In this document: positions 1 through 5,368 of the stretch, in pieces
Layout of the letters: every line of letters begins with the position of its first letter
Position numbering within the stretch: the first letter of the stretch is position 1
Source: Bacilli bacterium
Lineage (GTDB): Bacteria; Bacillota_I; Bacilli_A; RF39; UBA660
Assembly: GCA_017550205.1 (NCBI GenBank)
Contig: JAFZPS010000053.1
Coordinates: forward strand, 1 to 6,975
Direction: 5' to 3'
Length of the DNA: 6,975 nt
Position numbers and translations under genes: made by a program
The notes under the pieces: generated by a model
What the model saw: only the letters and a program-made list of their open reading frames with translations
Databases searched by the model: none
Told to the model about the DNA's origin: nothing

Positions 1-11
1 AATAAATAATT

Positions 12-41
12 AAGAAAACACATCGTGTTTTCTTTTTTTTT
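12..41 (+). terminator. Intrinsic terminator of the gene to the left
   Basis: A perfect 10-bp stem pairs AAGAAAACAC (12-21) with GTGTTTTCTT (25-34) around a 3-base loop, and seven further T residues follow (35-41). This is a textbook rho-independent terminator for plus-strand transcription. It must end a gene lying mostly or wholly outside the window. A TAA falls at 11-13, at the foot of the stem, but too little sequence is present to assign it as that gene's stop codon. Confidence 0.85.
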
Positions 42-50
42 GTTATAAAA

Positions 51-84
51 AAATTTTATAGTAAAAAAAATACTATAAAAATTT
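51..84. repeat. AT-rich inverted repeat upstream of the lon promoter
   Basis: TTTTATAGTA (54-63) and TACTATAAAA (71-80) form a perfect 10-bp inverted repeat around seven A residues. Three more pairs (51-53 with 82-84) form if A81 is bulged. The only G:C pair is G61-C73. It lies between the preceding terminator and the lon -10 box, so it could be an operator or simply an AT-rich hairpin. I do not recognise it as a known operator, and no tandem GGTCAAA-type CtsR site is present. Confidence 0.45.
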
Positions 85-94
85 AAAATTTTTC

Positions 95-123
95 TTTTAA
101 AAAATAGAACTTTCATTTATAAT
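95..123 (+). promoter_or_regulatory. Probable sigma-A promoter of lon
   Basis: A perfect TATAAT -10 box lies at 118-123, 38 bases before the lon ATG. The hexamer 17 bases upstream (TTTTAA, 95-100) is a poor -35 match, and there is no TGn extension. Transcription would start near 130, giving a leader of about 30 bases that contains the strong ribosome binding site GGGGGTGA (147-154). Such boxes arise easily in AT-rich DNA, but the position after a terminator and before a gene supports the call. Confidence 0.55.
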
Positions 124-161
124 AGAAAACAGTATTTTAAAAATTTGGGGGTGAATAACCA

Positions 162-2459
162 ATGAATGAAAAATTACTTGTTTTAGTTATAAATGACATG
201 GTTATATTCCCTAATAATGAAGTAAGAATAGAGTATGATAATACATACGATAAACCAATGATTGATATCGTTGAAAAGATTGATGACGGGCTTATGTTAA
301 TAGTTAATCCTATAGATAATGATGGGGTTAATTTAACATCTTTTCCTAAGTATGCGACTTTAGGAAGATTAAAATTAAAAATGAATGTACCTAATGGAAA
401 AACAAGAATTGTAATAGAAGGACTTGATAGAGTAGAAATATCTGGTATAGAAGAAGATGGTAATTTCTATAAAGCTAATTATAATCCTATAGTTATTCCT
501 AATAGTGATAATAAAGATTATTTTAATATTTTAATTAAGTCACTTGAAAGATACATTTCTAAAGTACCATATATGGGTAATGCTATTATGAGTCAATTAA
601 ATAATGTAGATAATTTAAATGACTTATGTGATTTAGTTGCTTCATTTTTACCAATTAGTTATGAAGAAAAAAAGAAATATATTAATGAAATTGATCCTTT
701 AGTTAGAACTAAGAATTTAATTGAAGATATGAATCGTGATTTAAAGTTTGTTGAGTTAGAACAAAGGATAGAAGCAGAAGTAGAGCATGAACTTGATGCT
801 ACTCAAAAAGAATACTTTTTGCGTGAAAAAATAAAACAAATGCAAAAAGAAATAGGCGATGTAAATAATAAAGATAATGAAGTAGAAAGACTTAATAAAA
901 AACTATCTAAATTAAAATGTAATAGTAAAGTAAAAGAAAAAATAAAACGTGAATTAGATAGATATGATACATTAAATAGTAATTCTCCAGAACTAGGAAT
1001 GGTTAGAGAATATTTAGACTGGATGTTTAATTTACCTTGGAATCATTATACTAAAGATACTGAAGATTTAGTAAAAGTTAAAAGTATTTTAGATTCATCT
1101 CATTATGCATTAGAAGAGGTAAAAGATAGAATACTTGAGTATTTAGCAGTAAAACAAAATACTAATAATTTACGTAGTCCTATTTTATGTTTAGTAGGTC
1201 CTCCTGGTGTTGGTAAAACATCACTTGCTATTAGTATTGCAAAAAGTTTAAATAGAAACGTTGCAAAAATATCAGTAGGTGGAATCAATGATGAAGCTGA
1301 AATTGTAGGACATAGAAGAACTTATATTGGGGCTAATCCAGGAAGAATTATTCAAGGTATTAGAAAAGCAGGTACAACAAATCCAGTATTTATAATTGAT
1401 GAAATTGATAAGATGACTAAAGATATTAAGGGAGATCCTGCAAGTAGTTTACTTGAAGTACTTGATCCAGAACAAAATAGTAAGTTCTCTGATCACTATA
1501 TAGAAGAAGAATTTGATTTAAGTAAAGTTATGTTTATAGCTACAGCTAACTATGTAGAACAAATTCCATATGAATTAAGAGATAGATTAGAAATCATTAA
1601 TATATCTAGTTATACAGAATATGAAAAATTAGATATAGCTAAGACTCATTTAATTCCAAAAGAATTAGAAGAACATGGTCTTACTAGTCTACAAGTACAA
1701 ATAGAGGATGATGCTATTCTTACATTAATTAGGAATTATACTAAGGAAGCTGGAGTGCGTGAATTAGATAGAACTATTGCGACTCTATTTAGAAAGATTG
1801 TAAAGAAATTGTTACTTGAAAAGGATGTTGTTTTCTATAATATAGATAATTCTATGATAGAAGAATTACTTGGTAAAAAGAAATATATTTATATGGAAAA
1901 TAATGAAGAAGATGAAATTGGTGTAGTTAATGGTATGGCTTATACTGTATTTGGTGGAGATATTCTTCCAATAGAAGCTAACTTATTTAAAGGAAAAGGT
2001 AATCTTGTATTAACTGGTTCTTTGGGTGATGTTATGCAAGAGTCTTGTCATATAGCATTAGACTATATTAAAGCTAATATGGAGTTATTTGGAATAGATA
2101 GTAAGATATTTGAGAAGAATGATATACATATTCATGTACCTGAAGGTGCTGTTAATAAAGATGGTCCAAGTGCAGGTATTACAATTACTACTACATTAGT
2201 TAGTTTATTTACTAATAGGAAAGTAGATAAGAGTATTGCAATGACAGGTGAAATTACTTTACGAGGTAAAGTACTAGGAATAGGCGGATTAAAAGAAAAA
2301 GTAATTGGTGCACATCGTGCAGGTATTAAAACTATTTATATACCTAAAGAAAATGAAAAAGATCTAGATGAAATACCTGAGGAAGTAAGAAAAGATATTA
2401 AGTTTATTACTGTAGATAAATATGAAGATGTGTTTAAATCAATATTTGGTGGTGAATAA
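162..2459 (+). CDS. lon: ATP-dependent Lon protease (LonA type)
   Basis: This cytoplasmic AAA+ serine protease unfolds and degrades damaged proteins and selected regulators. At 765 aa it is complete and close to the usual 770-790. Residues 1 to about 200 are the divergent LON substrate-binding domain, followed by a charged helical, coiled-coil-like region at about 200-265. The ATPase has Walker A GPPGVGKT (346-353), Walker B with IIDEIDK (411-417) and the GHRRTYIGANPGRI signature. The C-terminal protease domain carries the catalytic dyad Ser670 (in KDGPSAG) and Lys713 (in GGLKEK). Two arginines usual in the GGxRDEAEIRGHRRTY stretch are replaced by Asn and Val, and the Pro before KDGPSAG is Asn. 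Ribosome binding site GGGGGTGA lies 7 bases before the ATG. The next gene starts one base after the stop, which suggests cotranscription. Family assignment is secure, with no frame disruption. Confidence 0.98.
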   Translation: MNEKLLVLVINDMVIFPNNEVRIEYDNTYDKPMIDIVEKIDDGLMLIVNPIDNDGVNLTSFPKYATLGRLKLKMNVPNGKTRIVIEGLDRVEISGIEEDGNFYKANYNPIVIPNSDNKDYFNILIKSLERYISKVPYMGNAIMSQLNNVDNLNDLCDLVASFLPISYEEKKKYINEIDPLVRTKNLIEDMNRDLKFVELEQRIEAEVEHELDATQKEYFLREKIKQMQKEIGDVNNKDNEVERLNKKLSKLKCNSKVKEKIKRELDRYDTLNSNSPELGMVREYLDWMFNLPWNHYTKDTEDLVKVKSILDSSHYALEEVKDRILEYLAVKQNTNNLRSPILCLVGPPGVGKTSLAISIAKSLNRNVAKISVGGINDEAEIVGHRRTYIGANPGRIIQGIRKAGTTNPVFIIDEIDKMTKDIKGDPASSLLEVLDPEQNSKFSDHYIEEEFDLSKVMFIATANYVEQIPYELRDRLEIINISSYTEYEKLDIAKTHLIPKELEEHGLTSLQVQIEDDAILTLIRNYTKEAGVRELDRTIATLFRKIVKKLLLEKDVVFYNIDNSMIEELLGKKKYIYMENNEEDEIGVVNGMAYTVFGGDILPIEANLFKGKGNLVLTGSLGDVMQESCHIALDYIKANMELFGIDSKIFEKNDIHIHVPEGAVNKDGPSAGITITTTLVSLFTNRKVDKSIAMTGEITLRGKVLGIGGLKEKVIGAHRAGIKTIYIPKENEKDLDEIPEEVRKDIKFITVDKYEDVFKSIFGGE

Positions 2460-2460
2460 G

Positions 2461-3102
2461 ATGGAGACAAAAAAAGATTTAACAGATTTTCAGATGTTAT
2501 TGTTATTAAAAAATCAATTAATTTTATCTCCAATTGATACTTTAAAAAAAATATATAGTGATATTAGTTGTTATCTTGTATTTATTGATAGTGTTGCACT
2601 TATGTTAAATGAAGAAGATGCATTCTTATATCTTAGTAAGGATTTTTCTAATAGGATAGGAGAAGTAATTGAACTTCATCGTTATGACATATTAACTAAG
2701 GAGACAATTGAAGAAATCAATGATATTACTATACGTTTAAATGAAATTGATAATAGAAATACTGATGATAGATGTAGAGTAATTAATAATTATATGTTAT
2801 ATCATGAGGATTTAAGAGAAGAAAAATATGATAAGTTAGATGATTTTGGTTATACATTAGCAAATGATTCAGTAGTATTTTTCAATCTTAAAGGTGATAT
2901 TAATGAAACTACTAAGAGTGATTTTATAGTATCATCTATTACTTATTTTTTAAAAACAATACCTGAATTTTTTGATGATGAAAATGTACTTGAAAGAACA
3001 AAAAGTGTATTAGAAAATATTTCTAAAAGTGGTAGTATTTTTAATCCAAGTAAAAGAAGACTTGCTAAAGATGCTAAACTATTATTAAAAACTTTATATT
3101 AA
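2461..3102 (+). CDS. Uncharacterised 213-aa protein downstream of lon
   Basis: I do not recognise a family. The predicted protein is soluble, rich in charged residues and mostly helical in character, with no signal peptide, no convincing membrane helix and no cysteine-based metal motif. Residues 1-50 are amphipathic with a hydrophobic stretch around YLVFIDSVALML, the middle is acidic (about 70-125), and the last 30 residues are basic and lysine-rich. The ATG at 2461 is chosen because it lies one base after the lon stop, with GGTGGTG (2448-2454) as ribosome binding site inside the lon 3' end. An in-frame ATG at 2422 would overlap lon by 38 bases and is less likely. The stop codon is built into a terminator stem. 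Position suggests cotranscription with lon, but no function can be inferred from that alone. Confidence 0.85.
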   Translation: METKKDLTDFQMLLLLKNQLILSPIDTLKKIYSDISCYLVFIDSVALMLNEEDAFLYLSKDFSNRIGEVIELHRYDILTKETIEEINDITIRLNEIDNRNTDDRCRVINNYMLYHEDLREEKYDKLDDFGYTLANDSVVFFNLKGDINETTKSDFIVSSITYFLKTIPEFFDDENVLERTKSVLENISKSGSIFNPSKRRLAKDAKLLLKTLY

Positions 3103-3126
3103 GAAGAATAATAATTCTTCTTTTTT
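3101..3126 (+). terminator. Intrinsic terminator after the lon operon
   Basis: A perfect 9-bp stem pairs AAGAAGAAT (3101-3109) with ATTCTTCTT (3114-3122) around the loop AATA, and a T-run covers 3121-3126. The stem starts within the TAA stop codon of the 213-aa gene. The stem is AT-rich, so termination may be partial. It splits the plus-strand block into lon plus the 213-aa gene and spoVID-like plus the 111-aa gene. Confidence 0.75.
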
Positions 3127-3134
3127 CATACTAT
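3106..3134 (+). promoter_or_regulatory. Candidate sigma-E-type (mother-cell) promoter of the spoVID-like gene
   Basis: GAATAAT (3106-3112), a 14-base spacer and CATACTAT (3127-3134) match the Bacillus sigma-E consensus (KMATATT, 14-15 bases, CATACAHT) at 6 of 7 and 7 of 8 positions. In B. subtilis spoVID is transcribed by sigma-E, so the match is where it would be expected. Two cautions apply: the site overlaps the terminator hairpin, and the predicted start (about 3140) falls at the beginning of the ribosome binding site, leaving a leader of only about 11 bases. No good sigma-A promoter is evident here. Confidence 0.45.
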
Positions 3135-3150
3135 TTTTTAGGAGGATATT

Positions 3151-3783
3151 ATGAAAAAGAAAGTAAATTTTGAAAAAAATATAGAGTTTCCTACAATGAT
3201 AGGTGAAATATGTGAAATATCTTTAGATCAAGAATTAAAATTTATAGATGAGTCTAATGTAGAAGGACATTTACTTTTAACAGGTAAATATAAGATGACA
3301 GAGGCTTCTAGATTAGAAGAGAATTTTAGTTATAAAATACCTTGTGAAATAGCATTAACAGAAAAAGTAGATTTAAATACTACTAATATAGAAATATCAG
3401 ATTTTTATTATGAGATAGAAAATGAAAATACTCTTATTTGTCATGTTGAATTATCAATAGAAGGTTTAGAATTACTAGAAGAAGAACCTATATTAGAAAG
3501 AGAATGTGATGGAGATAAAATAGAGGAAAAAGAAATAGAAATTCCTAATATAGAAGAAGAAATTGTAGAAGAAAAAGTAGAAACAATTAACTCATTATTC
3601 TCTAATTTAGATGATGAAAATGATAAGTATGGGACTTTTATTGTTTATATGGTGAGACAGAATGAAACAATTAATTCTATAATGGAAAAGTATCATACAA
3701 CAGTAGAAGAGTTAGAAAAGTATAATGATATAAAAGAAATAAACATAGGTACAAAATTAATAATACCAATAGTAAATGAATAA
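3151..3783 (+). CDS. spoVID: SpoVID-like spore coat morphogenetic protein (SPOCS domain plus LysM), short form
   Basis: The 210-aa protein has an N-terminal beta-rich domain (about 1-108) resembling the SpoVID/SPOCS domain, with the ISLDQELKF and GHLLLTGKY stretches typical of it. A very acidic linker follows (about 110-144, 15 Glu in 35 residues), then a conserved LFS-type segment (149-151) and one C-terminal LysM domain (about 163-207, ending in GTKLIIPI). In B. subtilis SpoVID acts on the mother-cell side of the forespore, binds SpoIVA and drives coat encasement. That protein is about 575 aa, with a long low-complexity middle that is nearly absent here. There is no signal peptide, as expected for a mother-cell cytoplasmic protein. 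AGGAGG (3140-3145) lies 5 bases before the ATG. The downstream gene overlaps its end. A generic LysM protein is the alternative, but domain order and locus favour SpoVID. Confidence 0.75.
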   Translation: MKKKVNFEKNIEFPTMIGEICEISLDQELKFIDESNVEGHLLLTGKYKMTEASRLEENFSYKIPCEIALTEKVDLNTTNIEISDFYYEIENENTLICHVELSIEGLELLEEEPILERECDGDKIEEKEIEIPNIEEEIVEEKVETINSLFSNLDDENDKYGTFIVYMVRQNETINSIMEKYHTTVEELEKYNDIKEINIGTKLIIPIVNE

Positions 3784-4111
3784 TATATTAAAAGAAACAA
3801 TAGAATATTTAAGAGATTATTATTTAGATTGGAATGATTATATAGAAAGATTTTCTTTTCCTAGAATGGACTATTATTATTTATTAATTAATATTAGTTC
3901 TTTTTATAAAATGATTGATTTATCTTTTAATAGATTAGTAGAATATGAAAAAGATGATAGTGAATTAAATCTATTTTATGTATTAATTAGTATGCCAAAA
4001 AAGATTAGTTTTGGTAATTCTATATATGATAATTTTAAGATAATAAAAGAAGCATTGGATTATAATGAATTAGTATTAGAAAAATATAAAGAAAATCAAG
4101 AAACTAATTAA
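3776..4111 (+). CDS. Uncharacterised 111-aa protein in the ysxE position
   Basis: The ATG lies within the last codons of the spoVID-like gene, giving an 8-base ATGAATAA overlap and no separate Shine-Dalgarno sequence, so translation is probably coupled. The protein is helical and rich in aromatic residues (for example the run DYYYLL), without a signal peptide or clear membrane helix. In Bacillus the gene after spoVID is ysxE, a CotS-family protein of about 340 aa with a kinase-like fold. The tryptophan and tyrosine-rich helices here recall that family's helical lobe, but no nucleotide-binding loop or HG-type catalytic loop is visible. It could be a reduced YsxE/CotS relative or unrelated. The link is inferred mainly from position. 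Its 3' end overlaps the convergent 69-aa gene by 36 bases. Confidence 0.75.
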   Translation: MNNILKETIEYLRDYYLDWNDYIERFSFPRMDYYYLLINISSFYKMIDLSFNRLVEYEKDDSELNLFYVLISMPKKISFGNSIYDNFKIIKEALDYNELVLEKYKENQETN

Positions 4112-4285
4112 TCCAAATTCTAATAGTAATAGAAATACATTGAATTTAGTAGTTATAAATAAAAGTATTATTAATTGATAAAATATAATAATAGCAGTTA
4201 TTAGTATTAAAGAAAGATAGAAGGCACTACTTCTTCTTTTTTGTTTACAAGTATTACATCTACAGAAAAGTTTATGTTTATTCAT
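4076..4285 (-). CDS. Small membrane protein with N-terminal CxCxxC motif (69 aa)
   Basis: I do not recognise a family. Residues 1-20 are basic and hold His4, Cys8, Cys10 and Cys13, a plausible metal-binding or redox cluster just before KQKRR. Two hydrophobic helices follow, at about 22-45 and 48-69, with only a few polar residues between them and no tail after the second. By the positive-inside rule the cysteine-rich end would be cytoplasmic. The start is supported by AGGTGA (4295-4290 on the minus strand) four bases before the ATG. It is transcribed divergently from rubrerythrin, and its last 36 bases lie antisense to the end of the 111-aa gene. Very AT-rich DNA readily produces hydrophobic open frames, so expression is not certain. 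The ribosome binding site and cysteine motif argue for a real gene. Confidence 0.6.
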   Translation of the reverse strand: MNKHKLFCRCNTCKQKRRSSAFYLSLILITAIIIFYQLIILLFITTKFNVFLLLLEFGLISFLIFFIFF

Positions 4286-4289
4286 AAAA

Positions 4290-4295
4290 TCACCT
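4290..4295 (-). promoter_or_regulatory. Ribosome binding site of the 69-aa gene
   Basis: TCACCT on the plus strand reads AGGTGA on the minus strand, four bases before the ATG at 4285. It is the main evidence that this small minus-strand frame is translated. I could not identify a convincing promoter for this gene in the 84-90 bases shared with rubrerythrin. Confidence 0.6.
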
Positions 4296-4322
4296 AGTAT
4301 ATTTTATTCATAAATTTATTTA

Positions 4323-4351
4323 TTGATATTATAATTTTAGGTTGATATAAT
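4323..4351 (+). promoter_or_regulatory. Sigma-A promoter of rubrerythrin
   Basis: TTGATA (4323-4328) and TATAAT (4346-4351) are separated by exactly 17 bases, one mismatch from the full consensus. It is the best promoter in the window. Transcription would begin near 4358, giving a leader of about 18 bases before the ATG at 4376. Confidence 0.8.
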
Positions 4352-4359
4352 TATTTTAA
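4345..4359 (+). promoter_or_regulatory. PerR-box-like operator over the rubrerythrin -10 and start site
   Basis: The 15-mer ATATAATTATTTTAA matches the PerR box TTATAATNATTATAA at 12 of its 14 defined positions, with mismatches at positions 1 and 12. It covers the -10 box and the predicted transcription start, where a bound repressor would block initiation. PerR control of rubrerythrins is established in clostridia. Because the consensus is all A and T and the DNA is too, chance matches are fairly common, so the placement carries most of the weight. Confidence 0.5.
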
Positions 4360-4363
4360 GAAA

Positions 4364-4369
4364 AGAGGT
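4364..4369 (+). promoter_or_regulatory. Ribosome binding site that sets the rubrerythrin start
   Basis: AGAGGT directly abuts an ATG at 4370 and lies six bases before a second in-frame ATG at 4376. Normal spacing therefore selects 4376, which also gives the usual rubrerythrin N-terminus ([12 protein letters not shown]). Confidence 0.75.
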
Positions 4370-4375
4370 ATGATT

Positions 4376-4918
4376 ATGGAACTTAAAGGAAGTAAAACAG
4401 AACAAAATTTAATGGCTGCATTTGCAGGAGAAAGTCAAGCTAGAAATAAGTATACTTATTTTGCTAGTAAAGCTAAAAAAGATGGTTATGAACAAATAGC
4501 TGCTATATTTGAAGAAACAGCAAATAATGAAAAAGAACATGCTAAAATGTGGTTTAAAGAATTAAATGGTGGAGAAGTACCAAGTACTATTGAAAACTTA
4601 AAAGCTGCAGCAGATGGTGAAAATTATGAATGGACTGATATGTATGAAACATTTGCTAAAGAAGCTGAAGAAGAAGGATTTATCGCAATTGCTAAGAAGT
4701 TTAGAATGGTTGGAGAAATCGAAAAGCACCATGAAGAAAGATATAGAAAATTAATTGAAAATATTGATGAAGGATTAGTATTTAGTAAAGATGGAGATAG
4801 AGTTTGGATCTGTAGAAATTGTGGACATATAGTTATTGGAAAAGAAGCTCCTAAAGTTTGTCCAGTATGTGCTCATCCACAAAGTTATTTTGAAATTAAA
4901 GCTGAAAATTATATGTAA
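4376..4918 (+). CDS. rbr: Rubrerythrin (NADH/rubredoxin-linked peroxidase, diiron plus rubredoxin-like domain)
   Basis: This cytosolic enzyme reduces hydrogen peroxide to water in anaerobes, with electrons arriving through its rubredoxin-type iron site. The protein is 180 aa and complete. The N-terminal four-helix diiron domain (about 1-135) has Glu19 in FAGES, Glu52-x-x-His55, the Glu96-x-x-Glu99 pair and Glu116-x-x-His119, matching the ligand pattern of the family. The C-terminal domain (about 140-178) has Cys146-x-x-Cys149 and Cys162-x-x-Cys165 for the FeS4 site. Domain order is the classical one, not reversed. The start at 4376 follows from ribosome binding site spacing. It is apparently monocistronic, with its own promoter and terminator, and is probably induced by peroxide through the PerR-like site. 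Family assignment is secure. Confidence 0.97.
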   Translation: MELKGSKTEQNLMAAFAGESQARNKYTYFASKAKKDGYEQIAAIFEETANNEKEHAKMWFKELNGGEVPSTIENLKAAADGENYEWTDMYETFAKEAEEEGFIAIAKKFRMVGEIEKHHEERYRKLIENIDEGLVFSKDGDRVWICRNCGHIVIGKEAPKVCPVCAHPQSYFEIKAENYM

Positions 4919-4944
4919 AAAGAATTCTTATGAATTCTTTTTTT
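4917..4944. terminator. Bidirectional terminator between rubrerythrin and the 120-aa gene
   Basis: AAAAAGAATTC (4917-4927) pairs perfectly with GAATTCTTTTT (4932-4942) around the 4-base loop TTAT. The T-run at 4938-4944 serves the plus strand, and the A-run at 4917-4921 reads as a T-run for the minus strand. The structure takes in the last bases of the rubrerythrin stop codon and abuts the stop codon of the convergent minus-strand gene, so it ends both transcripts. Confidence 0.85.
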
Positions 4945-5305
4945 AGTTAAAGGCAATTTCTTCTACTAAATCTTTATCGTCTATTAAGATATATAAAAAG
5001 ATTATTCCTGATAATAAGACTAAAGTAGATGCTAGTAGTGTTAGGTTATCTAATTTAGATTGTTTAGGAGTTTTGTCTTTATTAAAGAATGATTTTAAGG
5101 AATCAAATTCAAAGTATGAATAAACTAATATTAAAATTATAAATACAATTATATTTAATTCTCTATATGTTTTTTTAGATAAATTATTCTTATTTATAAA
5201 GTAATCTTTTTCATAAGAATTAGCTAAGAAAGACAAAAAAATAATTCCTAAATAAATTATCCATATATTATTTTCTATATCTATTTTTTTAAGTCTTTCT
5301 TCCAT
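4943..5305 (-). CDS. Uncharacterised membrane protein with three transmembrane helices (120 aa)
   Basis: I do not recognise a family. Hydrophobic helices lie at about 13-29 (within NIWIIYLGIIFLSFLANSY), about 51-68 and about 89-108. A lysine-rich loop (about 70-86, with NKDKTPKQSK) separates the second and third, and a short acidic tail ends the protein. By the positive-inside rule the lysine-rich loop would be cytoplasmic. No Shine-Dalgarno sequence precedes the ATG at 5305, and no better internal start is evident. A TATATT box five bases upstream would even allow a leaderless transcript. The gene is divergent from the U32 gene across 63 bases and convergent with rubrerythrin, sharing its terminator. 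The well-placed terminator and clean membrane topology support a real gene, while the missing ribosome binding site lowers confidence. Confidence 0.65.
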   Translation of the reverse strand: MEERLKKIDIENNIWIIYLGIIFLSFLANSYEKDYFINKNNLSKKTYRELNIIVFIILILVYSYFEFDSLKSFFNKDKTPKQSKLDNLTLLASTLVLLSGIIFLYILIDDKDLVEEIAFN

Positions 5306-5330
5306 AGTAAAATATATTCTATTTAGGGAG

Positions 5331-5352
5331 TATGTATGTTATAATATGTATG
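5331..5352. repeat. Direct repeat TATGTATG around the U32 promoter
   Basis: Two identical 8-mers, TATGTATG at 5331-5338 and 5345-5352, are separated by the six bases TTATAA. On the minus strand each reads CATACATA, which matches the sigma-E -10 consensus CATACAHT at 7 of 8 positions. The repeats bracket the U32 -10 box, so they may be a regulator site, a mother-cell promoter for the 120-aa gene, or chance. Confidence 0.4.
5337..5345 (+). promoter_or_regulatory. Extended -10 promoter of the U32 gene
   Basis: TGTTATAAT (5337-5345) is a perfect extended -10 element (TGn plus TATAAT). The hexamer 17 bases upstream (TTCTAT, 5317-5322) is a weak -35, which is usual for extended -10 promoters. Transcription would start near 5352, and the ribosome binding site GGGGTGA lies at 5358-5364. 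Confidence 0.7.
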
Positions 5353-5368
5353 AATTTGGGGTGAATTT

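Noticed and set aside
117..123. PerR site at the lon promoter
   Set aside because: TTATAAT at 117-123 is only a half-site coinciding with the -10 box. The following bases do not resemble the second half.
42..161. CtsR or CIRCE heat-shock operator before lon
   Set aside because: No tandem GGTCAAA heptads and no TTAGCACTC-type inverted repeat are present. Only the AT-rich palindrome at 51-84 was seen.
1103..1288. Minus-strand open frame of 61 codons inside lon
   Set aside because: It lies wholly antisense to the conserved Lon ATPase domain, including Walker A, has no ribosome binding site that I can see, and is best explained as a shadow of the coding strand.
2422..2460. Upstream ATG for the 213-aa gene
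   Set aside because: It would overlap lon by 38 bases in another frame. The ATG at 2461 has a ribosome binding site at normal spacing and directly follows the lon stop.
2336..2533. Minus-strand open frame of 65 codons across the lon end
   Set aside because: It is antisense to the conserved Lon C-terminus and the start of the next gene. Its hydrophobic product is what reverse reading of these AT-rich codons would give.
4370..4375. ATG at 4370 as rubrerythrin start
   Set aside because: The ribosome binding site AGAGGT would touch this ATG with no spacing. The ATG at 4376 has normal spacing and gives the family's usual N-terminus.
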